DNA of 64,000 bases from an uncultured Bacteroidia bacterium (GTDB taxonomy: Bacteria; Bacteroidota; Bacteroidia; Bacteroidales; F082): assembly GCA_902785755.1 (NCBI GenBank), contig CACZZO010000014.1, positions 19,656 to 83,655 of the forward strand, in the 5' to 3' direction. Position 1 is the stretch's first letter, and every line of letters starts with the position of its first letter. The translations under genes were made by a program, and so were the position numbers. The notes beneath the pieces are model-generated. The model was not told the DNA's origin. It did not search any database and saw only the letters and a list, made by a program, of their open reading frames with translations. This document shows, piece after piece, positions 40,405 through 48,630 of the stretch.

Positions 40405-41181
40405 TCACCCCATCACCACATCCAACACCATCATCAGCACAAAACCGACGGCGAAGCCGATGGTGCTGAGGTTGGAATGTTCGCCAGACGAGGCTTCGGG
40501 AATCAGTTCTTCGACCACCACATAACACATGGCGCCGGCGGCGAAAGCCAACATATATGGCAGTATCGGCATAAGCCATGCGGCCAATAGCACTACTAAT
40601 AAACCGCCCAACGGCTCCACCACACCGCTCAGACTGGCAATGAGGAACGAGCGCCATTTGCTGTTGCCCTCGGCGCACATCGGCATGGAGATGATGGTTC
40701 CTTCGGGGATGTTTTGGATGGCGATGCCGAGCGAAACGGCCACTGCGCCCGCCAACGACACGCCTCCAGCCCCTTGCGAGGCGGCGGCAAACACCACACC
40801 CACGGCCATGCCCTCGGGCAGGTTGTGGATGGTGACGGCCAAGGCCAACATCGCCGTGCGTGAGAGTTTTGAACGCGGCCCTTCGGGGTGGGCTGAGCCA
40901 AGGTGAAGGTGGGGCGTGAGTTCGTCCAAAAGCAGCAAGAAACCGACACCCGCAAGGAAACCTATGGCAGCTGGCCATACAGCCCAACTGCCGCTCTCCG
41001 CCCGCATCTCAATGGCCGGGATGAGCAGCGACCACACCGAAGCCGCCACCATCACGCCCGAAGCAAAGCCCAACAACGATTTCTGCAAACGCGCCGACAT
41101 GTCTTTCTTCATGAAAAAGACAAATGCCGCGCCAAGCATCGTGCCCAACAAAGGGATTAACAAACCGATGGTGATACCCAT
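40405..41181 (-). CDS. ZIP family metal transporter
   Basis: The 258-aa inner-membrane protein has eight predicted helices and the ZIP metal motifs HNLPEG (TM4) and QNIPEG (TM5), plus a histidine-bearing loop (LTPHLHLGSAH). It imports divalent metals such as zinc or iron. Its stop codon is 1 nt from the convergent receptor stop; together they could form an outer- and inner-membrane uptake route. Confidence 0.9.
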   Translation of the reverse strand: MGITIGLLIPLLGTMLGAAFVFFMKKDMSARLQKSLLGFASGVMVAASVWSLLIPAIEMRAESGSWAVWPAAIGFLAGVGFLLLLDELTPHLHLGSAHPEGPRSKLSRTAMLALAVTIHNLPEGMAVGVVFAAASQGAGGVSLAGAVAVSLGIAIQNIPEGTIISMPMCAEGNSKWRSFLIASLSGVVEPLGGLLVVLLAAWLMPILPYMLAFAAGAMCYVVVEELIPEASSGEHSNLSTIGFAVGFVLMMVLDVVMG

Positions 41182-41232
41182 GATGATTTTAGATTAGACT
41201 GCAAAGGTAGGATTTTTAATCAAAACGCAAAC

Positions 41233-42609
41233 TCATACCCCATCACAATCCAGCCTCGGAAGTTGGTTTCCTTGGTGTAGGATTTCAATTGTTCGTGTCA
41301 ACCGTTTCAGCGAAACCAGCACAAGCGGGATGCTCACCGTCAACGTCAGCAGCTCGGCGATGGGCATACTGAGCCAGATGCCTTTCTGGCCAATGATGGG
41401 GGTGAGCAAAAACATGGGAATCAGCACGAAGACGATGCTTCGGCAGAGGGCGATGACCACCGACTCCAAGGGCCGCTCGATGGCGGTGTGGAAACTGCAA
41501 GCCACAATGTTGAAGAAAGAAACCAAATAATGCAGCGTGACGTAGGTGGTCGCCACGGTGGTCAGTGTCTGCAACTCCATGTCGCCGTTGCTGAAGGCAC
41601 TCGCAATGCCGTGCTTGAAAACCAACACGAGCAGATACACCCCAATGCCGATGCCACCTCCAAGAAGCAAGGCATTGGCCAATAACGATTTGACTCTTCT
41701 GTGGTTTTGGGCACCGACGCTGTAAGACATCAAGGGATACATGGCCTGCGACAACCCGAAAATCGACATGTTGACGATGAAGTTGAGGTAGCAAACGATG
41801 GTGAACGCTGCCACGCTTTTCGTGCCAATCTCGCGCATCAACACGAGATTGAAGATATAGGTGGTGACTGCCGCCGAAACCGAAGTCAACATCTCTGACG
41901 AGCCGTTGAAGAACATCTTTTTGATTTCCTTTCGTCCGCCCATCATCTTGCCGAAACGGACAAACCGAAACAATACCAAAGCCGCAGTGGTGTTGGCCAC
42001 GCAGGTGGCTATCGCGGCTCCCGCCACGCCCCATCCGAAACGCAGCACGAAGAAATAGTCCAAGACGATGTTCACCACACAGCAAATGACCCCACTGACA
42101 AACACCCAGTTGGGCTTCCCGTTGAGGCGGGTGAAGGCCTCCGTGAAGTTGGGGATGCAGTAGAAGATGAAACCGCAACCGATAATGCCAAGATATTGAC
42201 GGACAAAAGGATACACTTCGTTATTGCTGCCAAGGAAATAGCATAAGGGTTTGAGGAAAACGCCAACCAACACGGAAAGTGCGGCGATGGTGACTAACAA
42301 AGTGACAAAGGTAAGCGATGTATAGCCTTTCGCCCGCGCTTCGTCGCCCTGCCCTTTGGCAATGCCCGTGATGACGATGCCGCCTGAAATGATCATGATG
42401 GACACGCTCAGCATCGAACTGATGAGCGGCATGGCGATGTTGACGGCGGCAAGCCCCAAAGCGCCTACGCCACGACCCACAAAAAGCCCGTCGATGATGG
42501 TCTGCAAACCCACGATGAGCATCCCTATAATGCTCGGCAAGGCATATTTGGCAAACTCACGGAAACTGACGCCAATCAGTGCTTTGGTTTTGGAAGGGAG
42601 GCTGTTCAT
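41233..42609 (-). CDS. MATE family efflux transporter
   Basis: The 458-aa protein has 12 hydrophobic segments in two homologous halves and typical MATE sequences (LPSIIGMLIVGLQTIIDGLF, VGRGVGALGLAAVNIAMPL; LMREIGTKSVAAFTIVCYLN). MATE proteins export cationic drugs or metabolites using ion gradients. A 51-aa lipoprotein gene lies 34 nt upstream on the same strand. Confidence 0.9.
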   Translation of the reverse strand: MNSLPSKTKALIGVSFREFAKYALPSIIGMLIVGLQTIIDGLFVGRGVGALGLAAVNIAMPLISSMLSVSIMIISGGIVITGIAKGQGDEARAKGYTSLTFVTLLVTIAALSVLVGVFLKPLCYFLGSNNEVYPFVRQYLGIIGCGFIFYCIPNFTEAFTRLNGKPNWVFVSGVICCVVNIVLDYFFVLRFGWGVAGAAIATCVANTTAALVLFRFVRFGKMMGGRKEIKKMFFNGSSEMLTSVSAAVTTYIFNLVLMREIGTKSVAAFTIVCYLNFIVNMSIFGLSQAMYPLMSYSVGAQNHRRVKSLLANALLLGGGIGIGVYLLVLVFKHGIASAFSNGDMELQTLTTVATTYVTLHYLVSFFNIVACSFHTAIERPLESVVIALCRSIVFVLIPMFLLTPIIGQKGIWLSMPIAELLTLTVSIPLVLVSLKRLTRTIEILHQGNQLPRLDCDGV

Positions 42610-42643
42610 TTCATATCCTGAAGCTTAAACGAGGGCTGCAAGA

Positions 42644-42799
42644 CTATCTCGGCGACTCCTTCTGATAATCTTTCTGCACGTCGAATGTGGTCAATTCTTT
42701 GTTTTCCTTATTCATGGTTTCGTTGTTTTGTTCCTGTTGTTGAGGCGTAGAGCAGCCGATTAGAATTATAGCCACCAATGCAGTTACAAAAGTCTTCAT
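42644..42799 (-). CDS. 51-aa small lipoprotein
   Basis: ATG 42799 opens MKTFVTALVAIILIGC, a complete short type II signal peptide with lipobox ILIGC, followed by a 35-residue hydrophilic, glutamine- and lysine-rich tail ending KESPR. It precedes the MATE gene. Small lipoproteins of this kind are often missed by annotation. Confidence 0.6.
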   Translation of the reverse strand: MKTFVTALVAIILIGCSTPQQQEQNNETMNKENKELTTFDVQKDYQKESPR

Positions 42800-42840
42800 C
42801 TGCAATCAATTTAAATTACAAGGGAAAAAGCGTGACAAGT

Positions 42841-43920
42841 CTACAAAAGCATCTTTTTCACTTCGTCGCGGTGCTCATAGAGGGTGCAGCCGCCGGTGTG
42901 TTCCCAGCCAAGGGTGCGGGCATCGCGGATTTTGCTGAAAAGGGGGGATGCTATGGCATCGCGGAGGCCCGTTTGCGCCACGTTGCGGTCGCTGAAAGGC
43001 GAAAAGGGGCATGGCTCGGCACTGCCGTCAGGCCCGATGTGGAAGAAGCCTCGTCCGGCAGCCATACAGCCGTCGAGGGCTTTCTCGTCGCCGGGGAAAC
43101 TCAGGAAAATCATCTCCTTGAACTGCTCGCGACGCATTTCCAGAATTTGTTCCATCGCGGCCACATGTTCATCGCGGAAGGCAAGATGCTCGGTGCTTTC
43201 GTCGAAAGGCACGTATTCCACATAAAACACGAGCCTACAACCCAACGAGACAAGGTGGGAGAGAAATTCCTCGGAGGTCACTTCGCGGTAGTTCTCCGTG
43301 GTGACGGTGATGCTGGTGCCGAAGAAAAGTTTCTCTTTCTGGAGCATTTCCATCGAGAGCAGCGCACGCAGGAAAACGCCCTTTCCGCGACGGTTGTCGG
43401 TGGCTGCCAACTCGCCCTCAATGCTGATGACGGGAACCATGTTGAGGTGGCGTTTGAAGAAGTCGGTGTAGAGTGCCCCGATGAGTGTGCCATTGGTGAA
43501 GACGGGGAAGATGATGTCCTCGATTTTGGCGGCACTTTCCAACAAGTCGCGCCGTGTGAGGGGTTCGCCTCCGGCAAGGAGACAGAAACTGACACCCAAT
43601 TCGGCGGCTTCGCTGAAAATGGCGCTCCATTGTTCGGGCGATAGGGTGGCTTTGGCGGGTGTGTCGCCGGCAATGCCGTTTTTGCGGGCATAGCAGCCTT
43701 TGCACTGCAAGTTGCAAGTGGTGGCGATGCTGGCAATGAGGAACGGCGGCACCACGAGTCCCTCTTTTTCGAGGAGCGCTTTGCGCCGCCGTTCAGTTTT
43801 GCCCATTACGCGCTGCATCCGTGCCACAAAACGCGCTTCGCGGGGATTGCCCAGCACGTTCAGGTAGGCTGTCGCCATGATGTTGCGGATGCTCTCCGAC
43901 ATATAGGCACCGAGATCCAT
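42841..43920 (-). CDS. Radical SAM protein
   Basis: The 359-aa protein has the radical SAM cluster motif CNLQCKGCYA near residue 69 and the GGEP motif (LLAGGEPLTRRD) near 117. A C-terminal region holds further cysteines (DGCMAAGRGF, GSAEPCPFSPF, GGCTLYEH), possibly an auxiliary cluster. The substrate is unknown. A 59-aa winged-helix gene lies directly upstream in the same operon. Confidence 0.85.
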   Translation of the reverse strand: MDLGAYMSESIRNIMATAYLNVLGNPREARFVARMQRVMGKTERRRKALLEKEGLVVPPFLIASIATTCNLQCKGCYARKNGIAGDTPAKATLSPEQWSAIFSEAAELGVSFCLLAGGEPLTRRDLLESAAKIEDIIFPVFTNGTLIGALYTDFFKRHLNMVPVISIEGELAATDNRRGKGVFLRALLSMEMLQKEKLFFGTSITVTTENYREVTSEEFLSHLVSLGCRLVFYVEYVPFDESTEHLAFRDEHVAAMEQILEMRREQFKEMIFLSFPGDEKALDGCMAAGRGFFHIGPDGSAEPCPFSPFSDRNVAQTGLRDAIASPLFSKIRDARTLGWEHTGGCTLYEHRDEVKKMLL

Positions 43921-43943
43921 TTTTTTCGTGTTGGATTTCTACA

Positions 43944-44123
43944 TCATTTGGCCGGTTCCCACTTGCAGCGGACGGGCGACACGATGGCGCCTTCTTTCTT
44001 CAGCGCATCGAAGGCCTTGTCGACCACCTTGCGGTCGAGGCCGGTCACTTCAGCGATTTTGCCCGCGTTGACGGGTGCGCCAATTTCGCGCATGGCTTGC
44101 AGCACTTGATCTTTTGCTTCCAT
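43944..44123 (-). CDS. 59-aa winged-helix protein
   Basis: ATG 44123 opens MEAKDQVLQAMREIGAPVNA with GKIAEVTGLDRKVVDKAFDA and a wing KKEGAIVSPVRCKWEP, a minimal winged helix. The stop is 23 nt before the radical SAM start. Its compactness suggests it may act as a dimer or as a partner protein rather than a classic regulator. Confidence 0.72.
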   Translation of the reverse strand: MEAKDQVLQAMREIGAPVNAGKIAEVTGLDRKVVDKAFDALKKEGAIVSPVRCKWEPAK

Positions 44124-44189
44124 TTTTGTTCTGTTTTAGTGTTGTTTGATTCTTTGATTTATTTCTGATTACCATGACCATTGAAAATC

Positions 44190-44813
44190 TCACTTCAGCA
44201 TGGCCTCAATTTCGGCCTCCATCTCTTCAGGCTTCGTTACGGGCGGGAAACGCTTGATGATGCTACCGTCTTTCGAGATGAGGAACTTGGTGAAATTCCA
44301 GCGGATTTCGCCGTCTTTGCGGCCTTCGGACTTGCTCAGGCTGTCGACGAGTTTCATCGTGGCCTTGTCCTTCAATCCGTGGACTTCTTCGTCGGGCACT
44401 TGTTGGGTCAGATACTTGAAGATGGGGTGGGCGTTCTCGCCGAACACGTCGATTTTCTTCATCAGCGGGAAGGTCACGCCGTGGTTGAGGCGGCAGAACT
44501 CGGCGATTTCCTCGTCGGTGCCAGGCTCTTGGTGCTTGAATTGGTCGCAGGGGAAGCCAAGAATCACAAAACCTTGGTCTTGATACTTCTTGTAAAGGGC
44601 TTCCAAACCATCGTATTGGGGAGTGAAGCCGCATTTCGAGGCAGTATTGACAATCATCAGGACCTTGCCGCGATATTGCGCCATGTCCACCTCTTCGCCC
44701 TTGTTGTTCAGGGCCTTAAAGTCATAAATCGTAGCCATTTCTTTCGTGTTTTGTGCGCAGGCGGTCATCATTATCATGAGGCCGACGATTGCGCAGGTGA
44801 TACTTTTGTTCAT
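44190..44813 (-). CDS. Glutathione peroxidase family protein, exported
   Basis: The 207-aa protein carries a lipobox signal peptide (IMMTAC) and the peroxidase motifs NTASKCGFTPQYDGLE (peroxidatic Cys), FPCDQFKHQEPG (second Cys) and WNFTKFLI. It reduces peroxides, probably using thioredoxin-like donors since the Cys/Cys pair is present. It overlaps the MarR gene by 4 nt, so it is the direct target of that regulator. Confidence 0.9.
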   Translation of the reverse strand: MNKSITCAIVGLMIMMTACAQNTKEMATIYDFKALNNKGEEVDMAQYRGKVLMIVNTASKCGFTPQYDGLEALYKKYQDQGFVILGFPCDQFKHQEPGTDEEIAEFCRLNHGVTFPLMKKIDVFGENAHPIFKYLTQQVPDEEVHGLKDKATMKLVDSLSKSEGRKDGEIRWNFTKFLISKDGSIIKRFPPVTKPEEMEAEIEAMLK

Positions 44814-45271
44814 TTGAATTTGTTGTTATTTGTTTGTTTTAGTCCTTCAATAAGTTTGTCAAGCATGGGAATCATCTGCATGATTTCCTCAACAGAGCCT
44901 GTTGTCTTGATGATGTCGGTGGCAAGACATTCGGGGATGTGCTTGGCCTGTTCGCGCATTTCGATGCCTTTTTTTGTCAGTGAAACGATGCGCTGGCGCG
45001 AGTCCTCTTGGCCTTTTGTGCGCACTATCAGCCCGGCTTTTTCCATACGCTGCAAAAGCGGGGTGACGGTGTTGGTTTCCAACATCAATCGGCGTGCAAT
45101 GTCGTTCACGGGTTGCCTGTCTTTTTCCCAAAGCACCAATAATACAAGGTATTGCGGATAGGTGATGCCCAACGGTTCAAGATAGGGATGATAGGCCCCC
45201 GTCGTGAGGCGCGCCGCCGTGTAAAGCCTGAAGCAAAGTTGGTTGTCCAATTTGAGTTGTTCGTATTCCAT
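44810..45271 (-). CDS. MarR/OhrR-type peroxide-responsive regulator
   Basis: The 153-aa protein is a MarR winged-helix regulator (LGITYPQYLVLLVLWEKDRQ, NDIARRLMLETNTVTPLLQR, GLIVRTKGQEDSRQRIVSLT). The N-terminal DNQLCFRLYTAARL has the single cysteine placed as in OhrR, the organic-hydroperoxide sensor. It is coupled to a glutathione peroxidase gene, and two palindromes flank its promoter, all consistent with peroxide sensing. Confidence 0.88.
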   Translation of the reverse strand: MEYEQLKLDNQLCFRLYTAARLTTGAYHPYLEPLGITYPQYLVLLVLWEKDRQPVNDIARRLMLETNTVTPLLQRMEKAGLIVRTKGQEDSRQRIVSLTKKGIEMREQAKHIPECLATDIIKTTGSVEEIMQMIPMLDKLIEGLKQTNNNKFK

Positions 45272-45282
45272 CGCACAAATTT

Positions 45283-45365
45283 ATATCGTTCACGATGCAA
45301 AAGTACACATTATTTTTATATCGCAAGCGATATTTTTGAAAAAAAGTGCATTTTTTGTAATTTTG
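45283..45365. promoter_or_regulatory. OhrR-type twin operators and divergent promoters
   Basis: Two related inverted repeats lie at 45283-45296 (ATATCGTTCACGAT) and 45318-45333 (ATATCGCAAGCGATAT). Between them is the minus-strand -7 box CAAAAGTA (45298-45305) of the MarR gene. A plus-strand -7 box TAATTTTG (45358-45365) serves the hexosaminidase gene. One operator covers the expected start of the MarR transcript and the other its -33 region, so binding should repress. Confidence 0.75.
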
Positions 45366-45384
45366 CAATCCAAACCTGAAAAAA

Positions 45385-47214
45385 ATGAAGGAATTAGAGA
45401 AAAAATCGCTGATGAGCAAAGCACTTTTCTTTCTTTTGATTTTGTTGACTGTGGCTTGCGGTCGCGTGCCAACAGCGGAATGGACCGAAGGCCCGACCGA
45501 GGCCAACGGCCAAGCCTTGCATACCCTCGTGCTTCGCAATGTGCCCCAAGGCTCGCGGGTGTGGTTTCAGGAACTTTTCGATGGCAAGACCTCCGTGGAA
45601 GGCCCTGCGATGAACCACTATCAAGGCACATCGTGGTACATCGACATTCCAACAAGCGGAACAGTCATGCTGAAGTATTACGGTCGCCCGTTGCCTCGAC
45701 ATTCATGGGCTCCTGAAGCCTTTGTCTTACAACAAAAAGGGAAACCCGACAGGCCGTTGGAGACAAGCTACCATTATTTGGAACTTCATGAAAAAGAGAT
45801 GAATAAAAATGGTTCTTCAAGCCATTATGAAGTCCAGCCTGCCGACCTTATTCCACAAGTAAAGCGGGTGCTGTACGGCATTGAACCGATGGAAACGTCC
45901 AAAACGCATTGCGCCGGATGGTATCGCATCACGATAGGGGAGGATGGGGAACCGAAAGTAAAGGCCGATGATGAGGACGGGGCTTTTTACGCCCAAACCA
46001 CCCTCGCCAAACTGCCAAAACCTTTACAACCAATGACCATTGAGGACTGGCCCGACTTGCCATATCGGGGCTTCATGCTCGATGTGGTACGCGACTTCCG
46101 CTCGGTGAACGAAGTGCTTGCCATTTTGGACTTGATGGCCTCATGGAAACTCAACACCTTGCATTTCCATATTGCCGATGACGAGTCATGGTGCTTGGAA
46201 ATCAAGGATTTGCCTGAACTAACGGAATATGGTGCGCACCACGCCTTGCCCGATTGGAACCTACAAGAATCAGAGGTACTGAAACCTTCGGCCAATGGGC
46301 GCATTGGCAATGTAACTTTCTATAGCGCAGAGGAATACAAACACATCCTTCGTTATGCTTGGGAACGCCGTATTAGGGTGATTCCGGAGTTTGACACGCC
46401 AGGCCATTCGAGGGCATCCATCAAGGCGATGCAAGCCTATGAACGACGCACAGGCGACAGCAGTTTCCGCCTGCAAGACCCTGCCGACACTTCGCATTAT
46501 TGGTCGGCGCAAGACTTTACCGATAATGTGTTAAGTGTTTATTTGCCAAGTGTTTATAAGTTCTATGGCATTGTCTTCGATGAGGTCATTTGTCTGCATC
46601 AAGAGGCAGGGGTGCCATTGCCTGCCATCCACATCGGTGGTGATGAAGTGCCCGATGGCGCATGGTCGGGTCGCGACCGCCACGAGATGAAGGAGATTTT
46701 CACCAACGGTATGCTTGATTTGGCCGAAATGCGAAACATTCGCCTTGCCGGTTGGGAGGACATAGCCCGAGGCTTGAAACCCGAAACGGAAGAACGGCTC
46801 AAGCGGTCCTTATATTTCCTAAATGTTTGGAACACAGACGGTATTGAAGGTTTCCCAGTGGTGCTTTCGCCTGCGGCTTACACCTATCTCGACCTTGCCT
46901 ACAACAACAGTCCCGACGAAATCGGCCTTTCGTGGGCGGGTTATTTGGACGAGCGCAAAGCCTTTGACCTTCAGCCCAAGAACTATAAGGGCGACATTAT
47001 CGGAGTGCAGGCGCAATTATGGTCGTCGCAGCTCCGCAGCTTCGATGATGCCACCTACCAGATGCTTCCCAAGGCCCTCAGCGTGGCTGAACGGGCTTGG
47101 AACGCCTCAAACGACTCCGTTTCGGGAGTTTCATTCGACCGTTTTATCAACATTGTCAACACAATAGAAAAGCCCCTTTGGGAGCAAAAGAAGTTGGTTT
47201 ACAGGAAGAAATAG
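45385..47214 (+). CDS. Beta-N-acetylhexosaminidase (GH20), lipoprotein
   Basis: The 609-aa protein has a lipobox signal peptide (LLTVACG) and a GH20 fold: LPYRGFMLDVVRDFRSVNEV, WKLNTLHFHIADDESW, VIPEFDTPGHSRA, and the catalytic Asp-Glu pair in IHIGGDEVP near 416-424. It removes terminal GlcNAc or GalNAc from glycans, for instance of mucin or peptidoglycan, at the cell surface or in the periplasm. Met10 is an alternative start. Confidence 0.92.
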   Translation: MKELEKKSLMSKALFFLLILLTVACGRVPTAEWTEGPTEANGQALHTLVLRNVPQGSRVWFQELFDGKTSVEGPAMNHYQGTSWYIDIPTSGTVMLKYYGRPLPRHSWAPEAFVLQQKGKPDRPLETSYHYLELHEKEMNKNGSSSHYEVQPADLIPQVKRVLYGIEPMETSKTHCAGWYRITIGEDGEPKVKADDEDGAFYAQTTLAKLPKPLQPMTIEDWPDLPYRGFMLDVVRDFRSVNEVLAILDLMASWKLNTLHFHIADDESWCLEIKDLPELTEYGAHHALPDWNLQESEVLKPSANGRIGNVTFYSAEEYKHILRYAWERRIRVIPEFDTPGHSRASIKAMQAYERRTGDSSFRLQDPADTSHYWSAQDFTDNVLSVYLPSVYKFYGIVFDEVICLHQEAGVPLPAIHIGGDEVPDGAWSGRDRHEMKEIFTNGMLDLAEMRNIRLAGWEDIARGLKPETEERLKRSLYFLNVWNTDGIEGFPVVLSPAAYTYLDLAYNNSPDEIGLSWAGYLDERKAFDLQPKNYKGDIIGVQAQLWSSQLRSFDDATYQMLPKALSVAERAWNASNDSVSGVSFDRFINIVNTIEKPLWEQKKLVYRKK

Positions 47215-47251
47215 GAAGTGATTCCAAGAGCTTGACATTGAAGAAAAAGCA

Positions 47252-48592
47252 TTACTGCTCCGTCAACTGCCGATAAGTCACCAAATTAATCCGATATTCC
47301 ACGCGGCTATCAGTGAGTTCGTCGCGGCTTTGCTTGAGTAGGGTTTGGGCTTCGAGCACGTCCGAAAGGGCGACCAAACCGGCATCGTAATAGTCCTGCG
47401 TGATTTTCAGGTTGGCTTCGGCGTCTTTCAAGGCGGTTTGCGCCATAGTGATGCGCAGCCAACTTTGCCCAAGGTTGAACCAAGCCTGATTGGTTTGCAT
47501 CTCCATCTTCTCGGTGAGGTCGCGACGGGTGTTTTCGGCTTTTTCGGCATCAAGGTCGTGCTTCTTCAGTTTGAACGCGGTCTTGTGCCAGTCGGTGATG
47601 GGAATTTGAAGCATCGCAAAAACCATCGCATTGGGTTTGGTGTTCTCCAAAATGGTGTGATAGTTCGCGCTGCCACCCACCAACAAAGATGGAAGGGTCG
47701 CGCCGAGAGTCATCTTCTTTTTCAGGTCTTCGGCTTTCAACGAGAGGTCCAAAAGGTGGCTCTCGCTGCGGTTGGCCACGGCTTCCGAGGCAGGTTGGAA
47801 CCAAATGGCAGGTTGGACTTCCAAGCCCAACGTATCAGTCAGAACCATATCCTGCCAGTCCGCTCCGATGTATTGCGCCAAAGCCATTTTCAAAAGCGTA
47901 ATGCCGTCGGTGAGTTTCTTGCGGTTGAGTTGGCTTTCGTTTTGCTTCACACGGAGCTTGTATTGGTCGGTGGGCATAGCCAAACCCGCTTCGATGGCGC
48001 CGCTGAGGTCTTTGTCCAAGGTATCCAAAAGGCGGTCGAGTTGGTCGAGAGTGGCCACTTTTTCCTGCAAGGAAACGATTTGCCAATAAAGGGTTTCCGT
48101 CTGCAATCGCACCTCGTCTTCCTTTATTTTTGTCTGTGTTTCAGCGGCTTCTATGCCCAATTTGGCCAATTTGTTGCCGTTGCGGATGCGCCCTCCGGCA
48201 TAAATCGGCTCGGTGACCATCGCATTGAGCATCACGCCGTTCTGCACAAAGGAATATTCCTTGTCCAAGCCCATATTGGCACCGTATTCGGCGTAAAGCG
48301 TGTAAAGCAACTGCCTCAATTGTGCATTGTCGATGTCCTCAATGCCAAAAGTGAGCATCGGGTTCAAGGCATCGAAAGCCAAGGCCTGCGCTGTGACGGT
48401 GGGGAAATATTCGGCGCGGGCTTCGTTTTTCGTCGCTCTTGCCTTGTCGATTTCCAATTGGCTGTTTTTCAGTTCGATATTGTTCTCCAAGGCCATTTCG
48501 ATGCAGTTTTGCACGGAGAGGTTGAGCGGTTCCTGAGCCATTAATGGAATCACAAAAAGTATAAAACAAAGTGTTATAATGTTGTTTTTCAT
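47252..48592 (-). CDS. TolC-family outer-membrane efflux protein
   Basis: From ATG 48592 the product is 446 aa with a signal peptide (MKNNIITLCFILFVIPLMAQ) and the duplicated coiled-coil helices of TolC/OMF proteins (LSVQNCIEMALENNIELKNS, ITQDYYDAGLVALSDVLEAQ). It forms the outer-membrane channel for the RND pump upstream. The longer frame starting at 48634 overlaps the pump gene and lacks a signal peptide. Confidence 0.88.
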   Translation of the reverse strand: MKNNIITLCFILFVIPLMAQEPLNLSVQNCIEMALENNIELKNSQLEIDKARATKNEARAEYFPTVTAQALAFDALNPMLTFGIEDIDNAQLRQLLYTLYAEYGANMGLDKEYSFVQNGVMLNAMVTEPIYAGGRIRNGNKLAKLGIEAAETQTKIKEDEVRLQTETLYWQIVSLQEKVATLDQLDRLLDTLDKDLSGAIEAGLAMPTDQYKLRVKQNESQLNRKKLTDGITLLKMALAQYIGADWQDMVLTDTLGLEVQPAIWFQPASEAVANRSESHLLDLSLKAEDLKKKMTLGATLPSLLVGGSANYHTILENTKPNAMVFAMLQIPITDWHKTAFKLKKHDLDAEKAENTRRDLTEKMEMQTNQAWFNLGQSWLRITMAQTALKDAEANLKITQDYYDAGLVALSDVLEAQTLLKQSRDELTDSRVEYRINLVTYRQLTEQ

Positions 48593-48630
48593 TGCTTTAT
48601 TATTTTTCTGTCCACCTTTTCTGTCCACCT

